This document shows positions 28,158-37,145 of a DNA stretch of 64,000 nucleotides, one piece after another. Position 1 is the first letter of the stretch. Each line of letters begins with the position of its first letter. This DNA is from Streptomyces tauricus (GTDB taxonomy: Bacteria > Actinomycetota > Actinomycetes > Streptomycetales > Streptomycetaceae), in contig NZ_BMVY01000005.1 in NCBI RefSeq assembly GCF_014650955.1, positions 296,865-360,864 of the forward strand, read 5' to 3'. Under the pieces are notes generated by a model, which searched no databases, was not told the origin of the DNA, and was given only the letters and a program-made list of their open reading frames with translations. The position numbers and the translations under genes are program-made.

Positions 28158-28469
28158 TTGTCCACAGGAATCCACACCCGGGAAAAGTTATCCACAGGCT
28201 GTGCGAAAGATCTGTGGACATCGGAAGTGATCGTTCCGAAAGCCGCATCCGGGACGGGGAATTCCCGAGTCAAACCCTCTCTACACCCACGTTCGGGTGG
28301 AAATGGTTCCCTCTAAGGGATTGGTCAGGGAAAACAGGTGGACGAAGGGTGACCTGCGGGGCTGTGGACGCAGTTGTGGGCTGTAGGCCGATTTGTCGAC
28401 TGTATCGTGCTTCGTTGTCGACTTGTCCCCAGGTCGAGAAGCAAGCCTGTGGATAACTTCTGTGGATGA
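28158..28469. promoter_or_regulatory. DnaA-box cluster between pheA and serS
   Basis: The 576-bp gap 27954-28529 contains TTGTCCACA at 28158-28166, TTATCCACA at 28188-28196, reversed ATGTCCACA at 28213-28221, reversed GCGTCCACA at 28363-28371, reversed TTATCCACA at 28448-28456 and reversed TCATCCACA at 28461-28469, plus a partial GAATCCACA at 28168-28176. The region is AT-richer than its flanks and has no gene. A high-affinity DnaA-box cluster (D78) that titrates DnaA has been described near oriC in S. coelicolor; I infer this is its counterpart. Confidence 0.75.
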
Positions 28470-28529
28470 AGAAAATCTGCAGGTAGGACCGAAGGGAAGG
28501 GCCCGCTGGGGGCCCTCCGGCAGGTCCGG

Positions 28530-29462
28530 CTAGAAACGGCCGTCCTGGCAGCGCGCCAGCCAGTCCGAGGCCGCCGCGAACTCGCCGTCCGACGTACCGG
28601 CCCGCGGTGCGCGCATGTCCTTCGGATCGACGTCGGCCTGCGGATAGGACCCGAGGAAACGCACCTTCGGACAGACCCTCTTGAGCCCCATCAGCGCCTC
28701 GGCCACCCGCCGGTCCGCGATGTGTCCCTCCGCGTCGATGGCGAAGCAGTAGTTGCCGATGCCCTCACCGGTCGGCCGCGACTGCAGCAGCATCAGGTTG
28801 ACCCCGCGGACGGCGAACTCCTGGAGCAGTTCGAGCAGGGCACCCGGATGGTCGTCGCGCTGCCAGATCACCACGGACGTCTTGTCCGCGCCGGTCGGCG
28901 CCGCGGGCCGGGCGGGCCTGCCCACCAGGACGAACCGGGTCTGCGCGTTCTCCGCGTCGTGGATCTCGGTCTCCAGGGCCTCCAGGCCGTACCGCGCCGC
29001 CGCGAACTCACCCGCGAAGGCCGCGTCGTAACGCCCCTCCTGCACCAGGCGGGCGCCGTCCGCGTTGGAGGCCGCCGACTCCCAGATGACGTCCGGGAGG
29101 TTGTCCCGCATCCAGTTGCGCACCTGCGGCTGGGCGGCCGGGTGCGCGCTGACCGTCTTGATGTCGGACAGCTTCGTGCCGGGGCGCACCAGCAGCGCGA
29201 AGGTGATCGACAGGAGCACCTCGCGGTAGATCATCAGCGGCTCGCCGACGGCCAGCTGGTCGATCGTCGTGGTGATGCCGCCCTCCACCGAGTTCTCGAT
29301 CGGCACGAACGCGGCTTCGACCTCACCTGCCCGGACGGCGTCGAGCGCCGCCGGAACGGACACCATCGGGACGAGCTGCCGGGTGGCCGACTCCGGAAGA
29401 GTCCGCAGGGCCACTTCGGTGAAGGTGCCCTCGGGGCCGAGATATGCGTAGCTGGCTGGCAT
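28530..29462 (-). CDS. pheA: Prephenate dehydratase
   Basis: A 310-aa monofunctional enzyme converting prephenate to phenylpyruvate in phenylalanine synthesis. The N terminus YAYLGPEGTFTE and VPIENSVEGGI are catalytic-domain signatures; NAQTRFVLVGR carries the conserved TRF motif. A C-terminal ACT domain (about 195-275) with LLQSRPTGEGIGNYCFAID is the Phe allosteric site. ATG 29462 with GAGG just upstream. It follows the dtpA operon on the same strand after 88 bp and may have its own promoter. Confidence 0.95.
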   Translation of the reverse strand: MPASYAYLGPEGTFTEVALRTLPESATRQLVPMVSVPAALDAVRAGEVEAAFVPIENSVEGGITTTIDQLAVGEPLMIYREVLLSITFALLVRPGTKLSDIKTVSAHPAAQPQVRNWMRDNLPDVIWESAASNADGARLVQEGRYDAAFAGEFAAARYGLEALETEIHDAENAQTRFVLVGRPARPAAPTGADKTSVVIWQRDDHPGALLELLQEFAVRGVNLMLLQSRPTGEGIGNYCFAIDAEGHIADRRVAEALMGLKRVCPKVRFLGSYPQADVDPKDMRAPRAGTSDGEFAAASDWLARCQDGRF

Positions 29463-29550
29463 GGCCTCACCCTAATGGGCTCTGCGGAACCGGGCTCACC
29501 CTTCCGAAACGGGGCTCACGCTTCTGCGACCGCGCCCCACTGGGCGAATC

Positions 29551-30888
29551 TCAGCCCTCCAGCAACTTCTGTCCCACGTACTCCCCCTCCGCAGCGCCGC
29601 CCGGCACCGCGAACAGCCCGCTCGACTCGTGCCGGATGAACGTGGACAGCGCGTCCCCGCGGTCGAGCTTGCGCTGCACCGGTACGAAGCCGCGCAACGG
29701 GTCGGCCTGCCAGCAGACGAAGAGCAGCCCCGCGTCCGGCACACCGTCCGCGTCGATGCCGTCGTGGAAGGAGAAGGGCCGGCGGAGCATCGCCGCGCCG
29801 CCGTTCTCGTCGGGCCGGGTGATCCGGGCGTGCGCGTTGATGGGGACCACCAGCTTGCCGTCGCCGCCGGTCTTCTCCAGATCCATCGCGGTCGTCTCGG
29901 TGCCACCGGACAGCGGCGCACCGTCGGACTTCCGGCGCCCGATCACGTCCTCCTGGTCCTTGACCGAAAGCTTCTCCCAGTCGTCGAGAAGCATCCGGAT
30001 ACGGCGTACGACGGCGTACGAGCCGCCCGCCATCCATGCCGGGTCGCTCGCGTCGGGCACGAAGATCCGCCGGTCGAAGTCGGACTCCGAGGGCTTGGGA
30101 TTACGGGTGCCGTCGATCTGCCCCATCAGATTGCGGGCCGTCAACGGGCGGGTGGTGGCGCCGGGTGAGCGGTTGAAGCCGTTCATCTGCCAGCGGACCC
30201 TGGCCGCCCGGCCCGCGTCCCGCTGGATCGCGCGCAGGGCGTGGAAGGCGACGAGGGAGTCGTTCGCGCCGATCTGGACCCACAGGTCGCCGTTGCTGCG
30301 GGCCTTGTCGAGATGGTCCGACGAGAAGTCGGGCAGCGGGTCGAGGGCGATCGGGCGCAGCTTCTCCAGCCCCGTACGGGCGAAGAAGCTGTGGCCGAAG
30401 CCGAAGGTGACGGTGAGGGACGAGGGCCCGGCGTCACGCGCCACGTCCGTGTCGTCGTTCGCGGACGCCTCGCCCGCCATCAGCCGCTCGGCGGTCGTCG
30501 ACCAGCGCCGCAGCAGGGCGGCCGCCTCCTTGCGGCCCGCGCCCGCCGTCAGGTCGAAGGCGACGAGATGACCCTTGGCCTGCAGGGCGGTCGTGATGCC
30601 CGGCTGATGTTTCCCGTGAAACATCACCTCGTCCGCGCCCACCGAGTTGAGGAGCGCGGTCCGGTCGGCGGCGGGCGCGGCGGCGTAACCGGCGGCTCCG
30701 CCCGCCGCGCCGAGCGCGAGGCCCGTGGCACCGGCGGTGCCGAGCAGGCGCCGCCGCGAGACGACGCGTGAGGTCTTTCGTGAATCCGGGGTCTCCCGTG
30801 GAGCCGGGGTCTCCCGTGAATCCGGGGTCTCCTGTGGAGGGGAGGCCTCCCGTGGAGGGGAGGGCTTCGGAGTGGACTGTTCAGCCAT
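29551..30888 (-). CDS. dtpA: Tat-secreted DyP-type peroxidase DtpA (EfeB-like)
   Basis: A 445-aa haem peroxidase. The N-terminal ~40 residues are Pro/Glu/Thr-rich (degenerate PRETPDSRETP repeats), followed by a twin-arginine signal SRRRLLGTAG. The DyP signature GXXDG is present as GQIDGTRNP (distal Asp); the proximal His is likely in VPINAHARITRP; MLRRPFSF supplies the conserved Arg. In S. lividans the orthologue DtpA is needed for maturation of the copper oxidase GlxA. Last gene of the ycnI-sco-ecuC-copC/D-dtpA operon, 8 bp after copC/D. A one-mismatch parS lies within it at 30609-30622. Confidence 0.92.
   Translation of the reverse strand: MAEQSTPKPSPPREASPPQETPDSRETPAPRETPDSRKTSRVVSRRRLLGTAGATGLALGAAGGAAGYAAAPAADRTALLNSVGADEVMFHGKHQPGITTALQAKGHLVAFDLTAGAGRKEAAALLRRWSTTAERLMAGEASANDDTDVARDAGPSSLTVTFGFGHSFFARTGLEKLRPIALDPLPDFSSDHLDKARSNGDLWVQIGANDSLVAFHALRAIQRDAGRAARVRWQMNGFNRSPGATTRPLTARNLMGQIDGTRNPKPSESDFDRRIFVPDASDPAWMAGGSYAVVRRIRMLLDDWEKLSVKDQEDVIGRRKSDGAPLSGGTETTAMDLEKTGGDGKLVVPINAHARITRPDENGGAAMLRRPFSFHDGIDADGVPDAGLLFVCWQADPLRGFVPVQRKLDRGDALSTFIRHESSGLFAVPGGAAEGEYVGQKLLEG
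30609..30622. promoter_or_regulatory. Degenerate parS inside dtpA
   Basis: GTTTCCCGTGAAAC differs from the Streptomyces parS consensus at one central base. It encodes part of VMFHGKHQ, so it is constrained by coding. ParB affinity would be lower than for perfect sites. Confidence 0.5.
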
Positions 30889-30896
30889 GGTGTCGT

Positions 30897-32951
30897 TCAG
30901 CCGATCTGCGCGTTCTTGTCCACGGTCACCTGGTCGATGTCGGACGTCCGCACGGTCACCTCGATCTGCCAGCTGCCCGCCATGGGGATCTGCACCCCGC
31001 TCGCCGTCCAGTGTCCGGTGGCGATGCGGTCGGGGACCACGGGCAGCGGTCCGATGTCCTTCGCCTTGAGGGTGAAGGCGATCTTGACCTCGGGAATGTC
31101 GAAGGCCTTGCCGTTCGGCCGCTCCACGTAGACGTGCATGTCGTTGCCGCCGACGCGGGCCGGGTCCAGCTCGACGCGGGCTATCCCCTTGCCGTCCTCG
31201 CCGCCCGTGTCGAACGGGATGTCCAGCGAGAGCGCCTCACCGGTCTGCTCCGCGGACGCGGCGGCGGTGGCGGCCTTCGCCTCCTCCTCCGTACGCCCCG
31301 GTTCGGTGGACGTCAGCACGGTGGTGACGGCCAGCAGGACGACCGCGACACCCGCCTCGGCGAGCACCGAGCGGCGCAGCCCCGAGCGGAGCGGGTCGGC
31401 GTCGCGCAGGCGCTTGTCGCGCGCGGTGGCCACCGCGGCGCGCTGCCGGGCCAGCTGGGCGGCCCGCTTGCCACCACCGCTACTGCTGCCGCCGCCACTG
31501 CTGCTGCCTTCGCCGCCCGCGGGGGCCGTCTCCTTCTCGGCGGGGCTTTCCTCGGACCTGGTGGATGCCTTCGACGCCGTGGAGCCCTTGCCGCCCTTGG
31601 AGTTCTTGGACCCCTTGGCGGCCACGGCCCCCTTGGACCCGGCCGATCCGGCCGATCCGTTCGACTTCTTCGATGCCACGGCCCCGACCGAGGCCTTCAC
31701 CGGCTCCTTGCCCTTGCCCTTGGCCGGCGTCTGCGCCAGCCGGGCGGTCCAGCGTCTTGAGATCCACGCGATGCCGACGAGGACGACCACCAGGCCGACC
31801 TTGATCATCAGCAGCTGCCCGTACCAGGTCCCGGTGAGCGCGGACCACGAGCCGACCTGCCGCCACGACTGGTAGATCCCGGTCACGACCAGCACGGCCA
31901 CGCTGCCGAACGCGACCTGGGAGAACCGCTGTACGGCGGACCGTTCGATCGACGGCGCGCGGTAGAGCACCACCAGCAAGGTCGACAGCCCGCCGAGCCA
32001 GACCGCGACGGCGAGCAGATGCAGTACGTCGGCGGGCATCGCGATCCCCGCCTGGAGACCGGTCGAGGCGTGCTCGGCCATCGCCCACGTCGCGGCGAGA
32101 CCGGCCGCCACGACGAACCCGCCGATGGCGAGCCCGAAGGTCAGGTCGCCCTTCTCCTCCTCGTCCTCGCGCTTCTCGTACGCCCCGAAGAGCACGGCGA
32201 TGAACAGCGCGGCCGCGGCGAGCAGCAGCAGCCTCGACACCAGGGCCGCGCCCGTCTTGGTCTGCAGCACCTGGCTGAGCAGGTTCAGGTCGAAGATGTC
32301 CCCGAACTTCCCCGAGCCGGTGTACGACCCGCGCAGCATCAGCATGGCGAGCGTGGCCCCGGTCAGCGCGAGCCACCCGGTGACCACGAGCCGCTGCACC
32401 GCCCGCACCCCGGTGCCGCGCTGCCAGCAGGCCAGTACGAAGGCCGAGCCGCCGACGAGCAGAATAAATCCCGCGTACGACACATAGCGGGCGAAGCCGT
32501 AGAGGCCGCCCACGATCCCGCCGCCGGCCTCCTGGTCGGACACGGCGACCGTGGTCGTGGAGGGCGCCCCGATGGAGAAGGTGAAGGCGCCTGAGACGGG
32601 GTGGCTGTCCGCCGACACCACCTGGTAGGTCACGGTGAACGTGCCGTCGGGCAGGCCGGAGTGCAGCTTCACGGCGTACGTGTTGCCGCCCTGCCCGGAC
32701 GGCTTGCCGGTGTCGACGCGCTTGCCCTTGGGGTCGAGCACGCGCACCGAGCTGTCGGAGATCGCGACCTGCTCGGAGAAGGTGAGCGACACCTGGGCGG
32801 GGGCCTCGGCGACCACCGCTCCCTGCTGGGGGTCGCTCCCGGTCAGCGCGGCGTGCGCGGACACGGGCACGGCCCCGGCGAGGAGCGCGCCGGTGACGGC
32901 GAGGAGCAGCAGCAACAGCGTCCGCACACGGGGAGCGATGGTCTGACTCAA
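30897..32951 (-). CDS. CopC-CopD fusion, copper import/tolerance protein with C-terminal FixH-like domain
   Basis: A 684-aa membrane protein. After a Sec signal (cut near VSA-H), the mature protein starts HAALTGSDP, placing a His at the N-terminal copper site of the CopC domain (about 34-125, with ADSHPVSGAF). CopD follows with about eight transmembrane helices (150-410). A cytosolic, Lys/Ser/Gly-rich low-complexity region (about 425-500) precedes one more helix and an extracellular beta domain ending DKNAQIG. In the copper operon it probably moves Cu across the membrane for Sco/ECuC-dependent metallation. ATG 32951, 14 bp after ecuC. Confidence 0.88.
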   Translation of the reverse strand: MSQTIAPRVRTLLLLLLAVTGALLAGAVPVSAHAALTGSDPQQGAVVAEAPAQVSLTFSEQVAISDSSVRVLDPKGKRVDTGKPSGQGGNTYAVKLHSGLPDGTFTVTYQVVSADSHPVSGAFTFSIGAPSTTTVAVSDQEAGGGIVGGLYGFARYVSYAGFILLVGGSAFVLACWQRGTGVRAVQRLVVTGWLALTGATLAMLMLRGSYTGSGKFGDIFDLNLLSQVLQTKTGAALVSRLLLLAAAALFIAVLFGAYEKREDEEEKGDLTFGLAIGGFVVAAGLAATWAMAEHASTGLQAGIAMPADVLHLLAVAVWLGGLSTLLVVLYRAPSIERSAVQRFSQVAFGSVAVLVVTGIYQSWRQVGSWSALTGTWYGQLLMIKVGLVVVLVGIAWISRRWTARLAQTPAKGKGKEPVKASVGAVASKKSNGSAGSAGSKGAVAAKGSKNSKGGKGSTASKASTRSEESPAEKETAPAGGEGSSSGGGSSSGGGKRAAQLARQRAAVATARDKRLRDADPLRSGLRRSVLAEAGVAVVLLAVTTVLTSTEPGRTEEEAKAATAAASAEQTGEALSLDIPFDTGGEDGKGIARVELDPARVGGNDMHVYVERPNGKAFDIPEVKIAFTLKAKDIGPLPVVPDRIATGHWTASGVQIPMAGSWQIEVTVRTSDIDQVTVDKNAQIG

Positions 32952-32965
32952 CGGTGGTCCCTCCC

Positions 32966-33568
32966 TCAGTGATGCGATGTTGTGGACAGAGCGGACAGAG
33001 CTGGCATGGGCGAAGTGGCCGGGAACGCAGCCGCCCGTGCAGCCGAGTGTGAAGACGACCGGGAGGACGACTGTGAAGACGACTGGGAGGCCGACTTCGT
33101 CGCCGTCGACGGCTGGTACGTGGCGGACTTCACCGGCATCTCGACCTTGATCGGATCGGACTTGGTGAAGCGCAGTTCCAGGGACACCGTGTCGCCCTCC
33201 TTCGGCTTGCGCTTCAGCTTCTCGAACATGAGGTGGTCGCCACCGCTTTCGAGGACGAGCTTGCCGTGGGCGGGGATGTCGAGGTCCTTCACCTGCTCCA
33301 TCGACTGCCCGACCGTGGTGTGGATGGTGACCTCGCCGGCCACGTCGCTGGTGACGGAGGCCAGATGGTCGCCCGCGCCGCCGTCGTTGGCGATGACCAG
33401 GAAACCGGCCGCCATGGAGTCCGACACGGGCTGCGGCATGTAGGCGGACCCCACCGAGAGGCCGCCACCGGAGCCGCCCGAGCCGCCGGAGTCCGAGTCC
33501 CCGCAGCCCGTCAGGATCAGTGCGGCGGCAGCCACCAGGGCAGCCGCGGACGCCGTACGACGGGTCAC
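32966..33568 (-). CDS. ecuC: Extracytoplasmic Cu(I) chaperone, PCu(A)C family
   Basis: A 200-aa lipoprotein: signal with lipobox ILTGC (C22). The PCu(A)C domain (about 38-150) shows M90-x21-H112-x-M114 (DHLMF), the conserved Cu(I) ligands, with H83 a candidate for the first. The tail is Ser/Gln-rich and ends TSHH. In S. lividans ECuC passes Cu(I) to Sco. GTG 33568 overlaps the sco stop in GTGA. A one-mismatch DnaA box (32981-32989) lies in the tail. Confidence 0.9.
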   Translation of the reverse strand: MTRRTASAAALVAAAALILTGCGDSDSGGSGGSGGGLSVGSAYMPQPVSDSMAAGFLVIANDGGAGDHLASVTSDVAGEVTIHTTVGQSMEQVKDLDIPAHGKLVLESGGDHLMFEKLKRKPKEGDTVSLELRFTKSDPIKVEMPVKSATYQPSTATKSASQSSSQSSSRSSSHSAARAAAFPATSPMPALSALSTTSHH

Positions 33569-34239
33569 GGCTTCGCGCCCTTGATCAGCGCGGGGAGGTC
33601 CTTGGTGTAGTCGTCGACGGTGGCGTCCTCGCCGTACAGCACGTAACCGCCGTCGGTCTTCGGGGAGAAGGCGATGACCTGCGTGCCGTGCATGGAGGTG
33701 ACCTTGCCGTCCTTGCCCTTCGTCGGCGCCTCGATGGAGATGCCCAGCGTCCGGGCGCCCGCCTGGATCGTGTCGAAGGAGCCGGTCAGGCCGACGACGT
33801 CCGAGTCGATGCCCTTGAGCCACTTGCCGAGCGCGGCGGGGGTGTCGCGCTCCGGGTCGGTGGTGACGAAGACGATGCGGAGCGAGTCCTTCTCGGCCTG
33901 GGACAGCTTCTTGTCCTGGGCGAGCTGCTTCTTGGCGACGGCGATGTTGTTCATCGTCAGCGGGCAGACGTCGGGGCAGTTGGTGTAGCCGAAGTAGATC
34001 AGCGTCGGCTTGCCCGCGGTCGCCTCGCGGAGGTCGTACTTCTTGCCGTGCGTGTCGGTGAGGACCAGGTCCGGTTTCTCGAACGGCTTGTCGAGGACGG
34101 TGGCGGCCTTGTCCGCGCCGGTCTCGGTGGACACCTCGGCGACGGCGTTGTCACTGCCGCTGTCTCCACTGCCGCAGGCGGAAAGGGTCAGAGCGGCCGC
34201 GGCGAACAGTGCGGCCACGGCGTACGTCTTCTTGCGCAT
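33565..34239 (-). CDS. sco: Sco1/SenC copper chaperone lipoprotein
   Basis: A 224-aa thioredoxin-fold lipoprotein. Lipobox LSAC gives C22. The copper ligands are C88 and C92 in NCPDVCPL and H184 in SMHGTQV. It delivers copper to the CuA site of cytochrome c oxidase and, in Streptomyces, to GlxA. ATG 34239 with AGGAG upstream. Second gene of the operon; the 180 bp before it consist of imperfect ACCGGAC-type repeats and hold no gene. Confidence 0.93.
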   Translation of the reverse strand: MRKKTYAVAALFAAAALTLSACGSGDSGSDNAVAEVSTETGADKAATVLDKPFEKPDLVLTDTHGKKYDLREATAGKPTLIYFGYTNCPDVCPLTMNNIAVAKKQLAQDKKLSQAEKDSLRIVFVTTDPERDTPAALGKWLKGIDSDVVGLTGSFDTIQAGARTLGISIEAPTKGKDGKVTSMHGTQVIAFSPKTDGGYVLYGEDATVDDYTKDLPALIKGAKP

Positions 34240-34419
34240 AGTGCATTCTCCTGGGGCGCCGCACCGATGTGCTGGGTACGGGCCCGGGCCCCGGCCGGAT
34301 ACGGACCGGCCGGGGATCGCGGTGAGCGTCCGACGTCGGATCGGTCGGACCGGACCTGCGCGGCGGTCGTACCGGACCGGTGCGGGCCGGTCCGGACCTA
34401 CGCGCAGGTCGTGGTGGAC

Positions 34420-35172
34420 TTATGCGTTGGTACGCCGACGACCGGCGAGCACGCCGAACGCCACGCCCGCCACGCCGACGACGATGCCCACGACGCCCAG
34501 CACACGGGCCGTGGTGTCGCTGCTGTCGTCGGAGGCGGCCTCGGTGGTCGAGGCGGCGGCCTTCGCGTCGTCGGCCTCCTCGCCCTTCTCGGCGTCGGCG
34601 TCGTCGTCGGAGGCGGCGGACCCGTGGTGGTCGTCGGTCGCGGCGGACAGCGCGAGTACCGGAGCGGGCGTCTCGGGCTCCTCCTCGCCCTTCTCCTGGG
34701 TCTCGATCCAGCGCACGACCTCGTCGTTGGAGTACGTCTGGATCGCCTTGAACACCAGCTCGTCGGTGTCCTCGGGCAGCGCGCCGATGGAGAGCGGGAA
34801 CTTCTGGAAGAAGCCGGGCTGGATGCCCTTTCCGTCCGCGGTCCAGGTGACCTTGGTGACGGCCTCGTTGATCTTGTCGCCGTGCACTTCGAGCGGCTTG
34901 TCGAGCTTGGACTTGGTGACCTTGACGTTCCAGCCGTCGACGGGCTGCGGCATGACCGAGGCGAGCGGGTGGTCGGCCGGGAAGTTGATCTCCAGCTTGG
35001 TGGTCGAGGCCTTGTCGCGCTCGTTCGGCACCTTGAAGTTGACCGTCGCGTAACCGCCCTTGGCGGCCGTGCCCTCGGGCTGCACGCTGACGTGCGCGAA
35101 CGCGGGGCCGGACAGGACGAGGACGGCGGAGGCGGCGACGACACCGGTCGTGGCGATACGAGAAGCCTTCAT
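34420..35172 (-). CDS. ycnI: YcnI/DUF1775 copper-binding membrane-anchored protein
   Basis: A 250-aa protein with a Sec signal ending AFA-HVSVQPEG; the mature N-terminal His is the Cu(II) brace ligand described for B. subtilis YcnI. The DUF1775 beta domain (about 28-165) contains NERDKASTTKLEINFP and the conserved Trp in DGWNV. A His/Asp/Glu-rich linker (DDHHGSAASDDDADAE) and a C-terminal helix with GRRR follow, giving a cell-surface anchor. First gene of the copper operon; ATG 35172, shorter than the open frame to 35274. Confidence 0.9.
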   Translation of the reverse strand: MKASRIATTGVVAASAVLVLSGPAFAHVSVQPEGTAAKGGYATVNFKVPNERDKASTTKLEINFPADHPLASVMPQPVDGWNVKVTKSKLDKPLEVHGDKINEAVTKVTWTADGKGIQPGFFQKFPLSIGALPEDTDELVFKAIQTYSNDEVVRWIETQEKGEEEPETPAPVLALSAATDDHHGSAASDDDADAEKGEEADDAKAAASTTEAASDDSSDTTARVLGVVGIVVGVAGVAFGVLAGRRRTNA

Positions 35173-35316
35173 GGCAGGAAACACTTCGCTTTCAGCACTG
35201 GTTCGGTGAGGAACCGTTCGGTGAGGAACTGGGGATTGCGCGCGTGAAAGAGCGGGCACGCGCGCGTGCCGCACGACGGCACCCCCGGAGTGGTACGTCC
35301 GAAGCGGTGCGTCGTG

Positions 35317-36198
35317 TCAGGCGGCGAGGGCGAATGCCTCGCCGGCCGGCGGACCGCGCCGGCTGACCGAGTGCTGAAGAGCGGTCGTGCGCGGGACCGG
35401 TGGCTCGTACGGCCAGCCGTGCGGTGCGCCGGACACCTCCGGGACCGCGCCGGGCAGGCCCGACAGCAGGGCCCTTACGAGCGCCAGGGCTCCGCGCAGG
35501 GAGACCAGCGGCCCTTCCGCCATTCCGTGCGCCGAGAGCCGCAGGAGGCGCCGCAGGGCGATGTCCCCGCGGCGCAGCAGCCATCCGGCGGCGACGGCGG
35601 CGAGAACGTGGCCGAGGAGCATCGGCAGGGACGGCAGCACCGACGCCGGCGATCCGACGGCGGCCGACATGGCGCCCGCCTGCTCGTGCAGGGCGTGTGA
35701 GGTGCCCGCGCCCGTACCCGCGCCGCCGATACCGCCTGCGCTGCCGGTGCCTGTACCAGTGCCCGTGCCCGTGCCGAGTTGTGCGTCGGCGAGGATCCGC
35801 TGGGCCTGGGCGGGGCTGAGTGTCGCGACGGACGCGCCGCACACCAGCCGTGCGGCCCGGGCCACCAGCGAGGCGTCCACGCCGGTGGACGCGGTCGACG
35901 CGGTGGAAGCGGTGACCGCCGTGCCGTGCTGTCCGAGTCCGAAGAGGGTGTGCAGCACCGTCTGGCCGGTCGCGAGGAGAACGGTGATGCCCGGCAGCGA
36001 GCGCTCACGCCCGGCGAGCGGTGCCGCGACGGCGAAGACGGCGAGAAAACCCACCCCGAGCGACCACAGCGGAACCGTCGCGCAGGAGGCGATGGAGTGG
36101 CCGGCCGCGGCCAGCACGACACAGACCGCGGTGAACACCGCGGCCCTCAGGACCCGGAGATCACCTCCGGTGCGCGCGCGCTGGTAGGAGGCAGTCAT
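35317..36198 (-). CDS. Integral membrane protein, unknown function, upstream of copper operon
   Basis: A 293-aa protein with about four to five hydrophobic helices (near 17-37, 46-62, 70-85 and 172-195), not recognised. Several His residues lie near the helices (AAGHSIAS, TVLHTLFGLGQHG, MLLGHVLAA), which may bind metal. A low-complexity linker of Gly-Thr dipeptides (GTGTGTGTGTG) comes from a CCGTGC repeat at 35742-35775. It lies 144 bp upstream of ycnI on the same strand, so a copper-related role is possible. Confidence 0.7.
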   Translation of the reverse strand: MTASYQRARTGGDLRVLRAAVFTAVCVVLAAAGHSIASCATVPLWSLGVGFLAVFAVAAPLAGRERSLPGITVLLATGQTVLHTLFGLGQHGTAVTASTASTASTGVDASLVARAARLVCGASVATLSPAQAQRILADAQLGTGTGTGTGTGSAGGIGGAGTGAGTSHALHEQAGAMSAAVGSPASVLPSLPMLLGHVLAAVAAGWLLRRGDIALRRLLRLSAHGMAEGPLVSLRGALALVRALLSGLPGAVPEVSGAPHGWPYEPPVPRTTALQHSVSRRGPPAGEAFALAA

Positions 36199-36547
36199 GG
36201 CGGGCTCATCATCGCACTGGCCTTACCCGCCCCATACGGCAGGTCCACAAGATGACGTGCGGACCGGAAGACGAGGTTCTGGTGCGATTCGCCCACACTT
36301 GCGTCGACTGTGGGCCGGCTCTGGGTCGCCTCTGGCTCGACTGTGGATCGGGCTGTGGGCCGGCTGCAGGGGCGACCGTTTGGTCGGCCGTGTGGTCGAT
36401 TCTGTGTCGGATACATACCGGCCATACACCGGCAGATGGCGTCGGCACATCCCCCGTATGGGCGTTGTCACGCCGCCGGCACGCTTAGTTCCGGGTTCCG
36501 GCGGCAATACGTAACGGTATGTCGAGCCGCGGCCAGGAGGCTGGAGC

Positions 36548-37000
36548 ATGAGCATCTGGTGGTCCCTCCATCTCCGGCGTGAGGCGGCGAGTGTTCCGCT
36601 CGCCCGGCGCCTGCTGATCGGCACGATGGAGTCTGCGGGGGTGGATCCTGACATCTCCTACGACATCTCCGTCGCGCTGAGCGAGGCCTGCGCCAACGCC
36701 GTCGAGCACGGGGGCGATACGGACCGGGGGAAGCCCACCGAGGCCTACCGGGTCACGGCCTACCTGGACGGCGAGAAATGCCGTATCGAGGTGACCGACT
36801 CCGGCCCGGGGTTCCCTTCGGGACGTGGTCGTGCGCCCCTGCGGCCCTCCCACAGCGACGCGGAGCACGGGCGGGGCCTGTGTCTGATCCAGGAGCTCGC
36901 CGACCACGTCCACATCGGCAGTTCCGTCAGGGGCGGGGCCGTGGTCAGCTTCGACAAGATCCTCAAGTGGCGCGAGGGCACGCCGCTGCTGGCCACCTGA
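36548..37000 (+). CDS. RsbW-like ATP-binding protein (anti-sigma factor kinase family)
   Basis: A 150-aa Bergerat-fold ATPase: N-box EACANAVEHG (about 48-57), G1 VTDSGPGF and G2 GRGLCLIQELAD. Such proteins in Streptomyces are anti-sigma factors or switch kinases that phosphorylate STAS antagonists. No STAS gene or sigma factor is adjacent. AGGAGG 6 nt before ATG. The 349-bp gap before it (36199-36547) contains an imperfect duplication of CTGTGGGCCGGCT and a possible promoter, but no gene. Confidence 0.88.
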   Translation: MSIWWSLHLRREAASVPLARRLLIGTMESAGVDPDISYDISVALSEACANAVEHGGDTDRGKPTEAYRVTAYLDGEKCRIEVTDSGPGFPSGRGRAPLRPSHSDAEHGRGLCLIQELADHVHIGSSVRGGAVVSFDKILKWREGTPLLAT

Positions 37001-37025
37001 AGGGCCCTCCACCGCCCCTCCCAGA

Positions 37026-37060
37026 AGGGGTGGTTTCCCTCCGAGGAGGGGTGGTTTCCC
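37026..37060 (+). repeat. 14-bp direct repeat
   Basis: AGGGGTGGTTTCCC at 37026-37039 and 37047-37060, in the gap between the RsbW-like gene and the dioxygenase gene; the units can also pair with upstream CCACCGCCCCT. Confidence 0.6.
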
Positions 37061-37145
37061 GCCGATCTCAGCTTCCCCAGCATTCTCAGGGCGCTCACAG
37101 CTTTCCCCCATGTCCCTGACGGGTGGCCTCCCTACCTTTTCTGTC

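Noticed and set aside
36250..36420. Short repeat-rich segment considered as an attachment site or origin
   Set aside because: Only one imperfect 13-bp duplication, no integrase, and no DnaA or iteron pattern.
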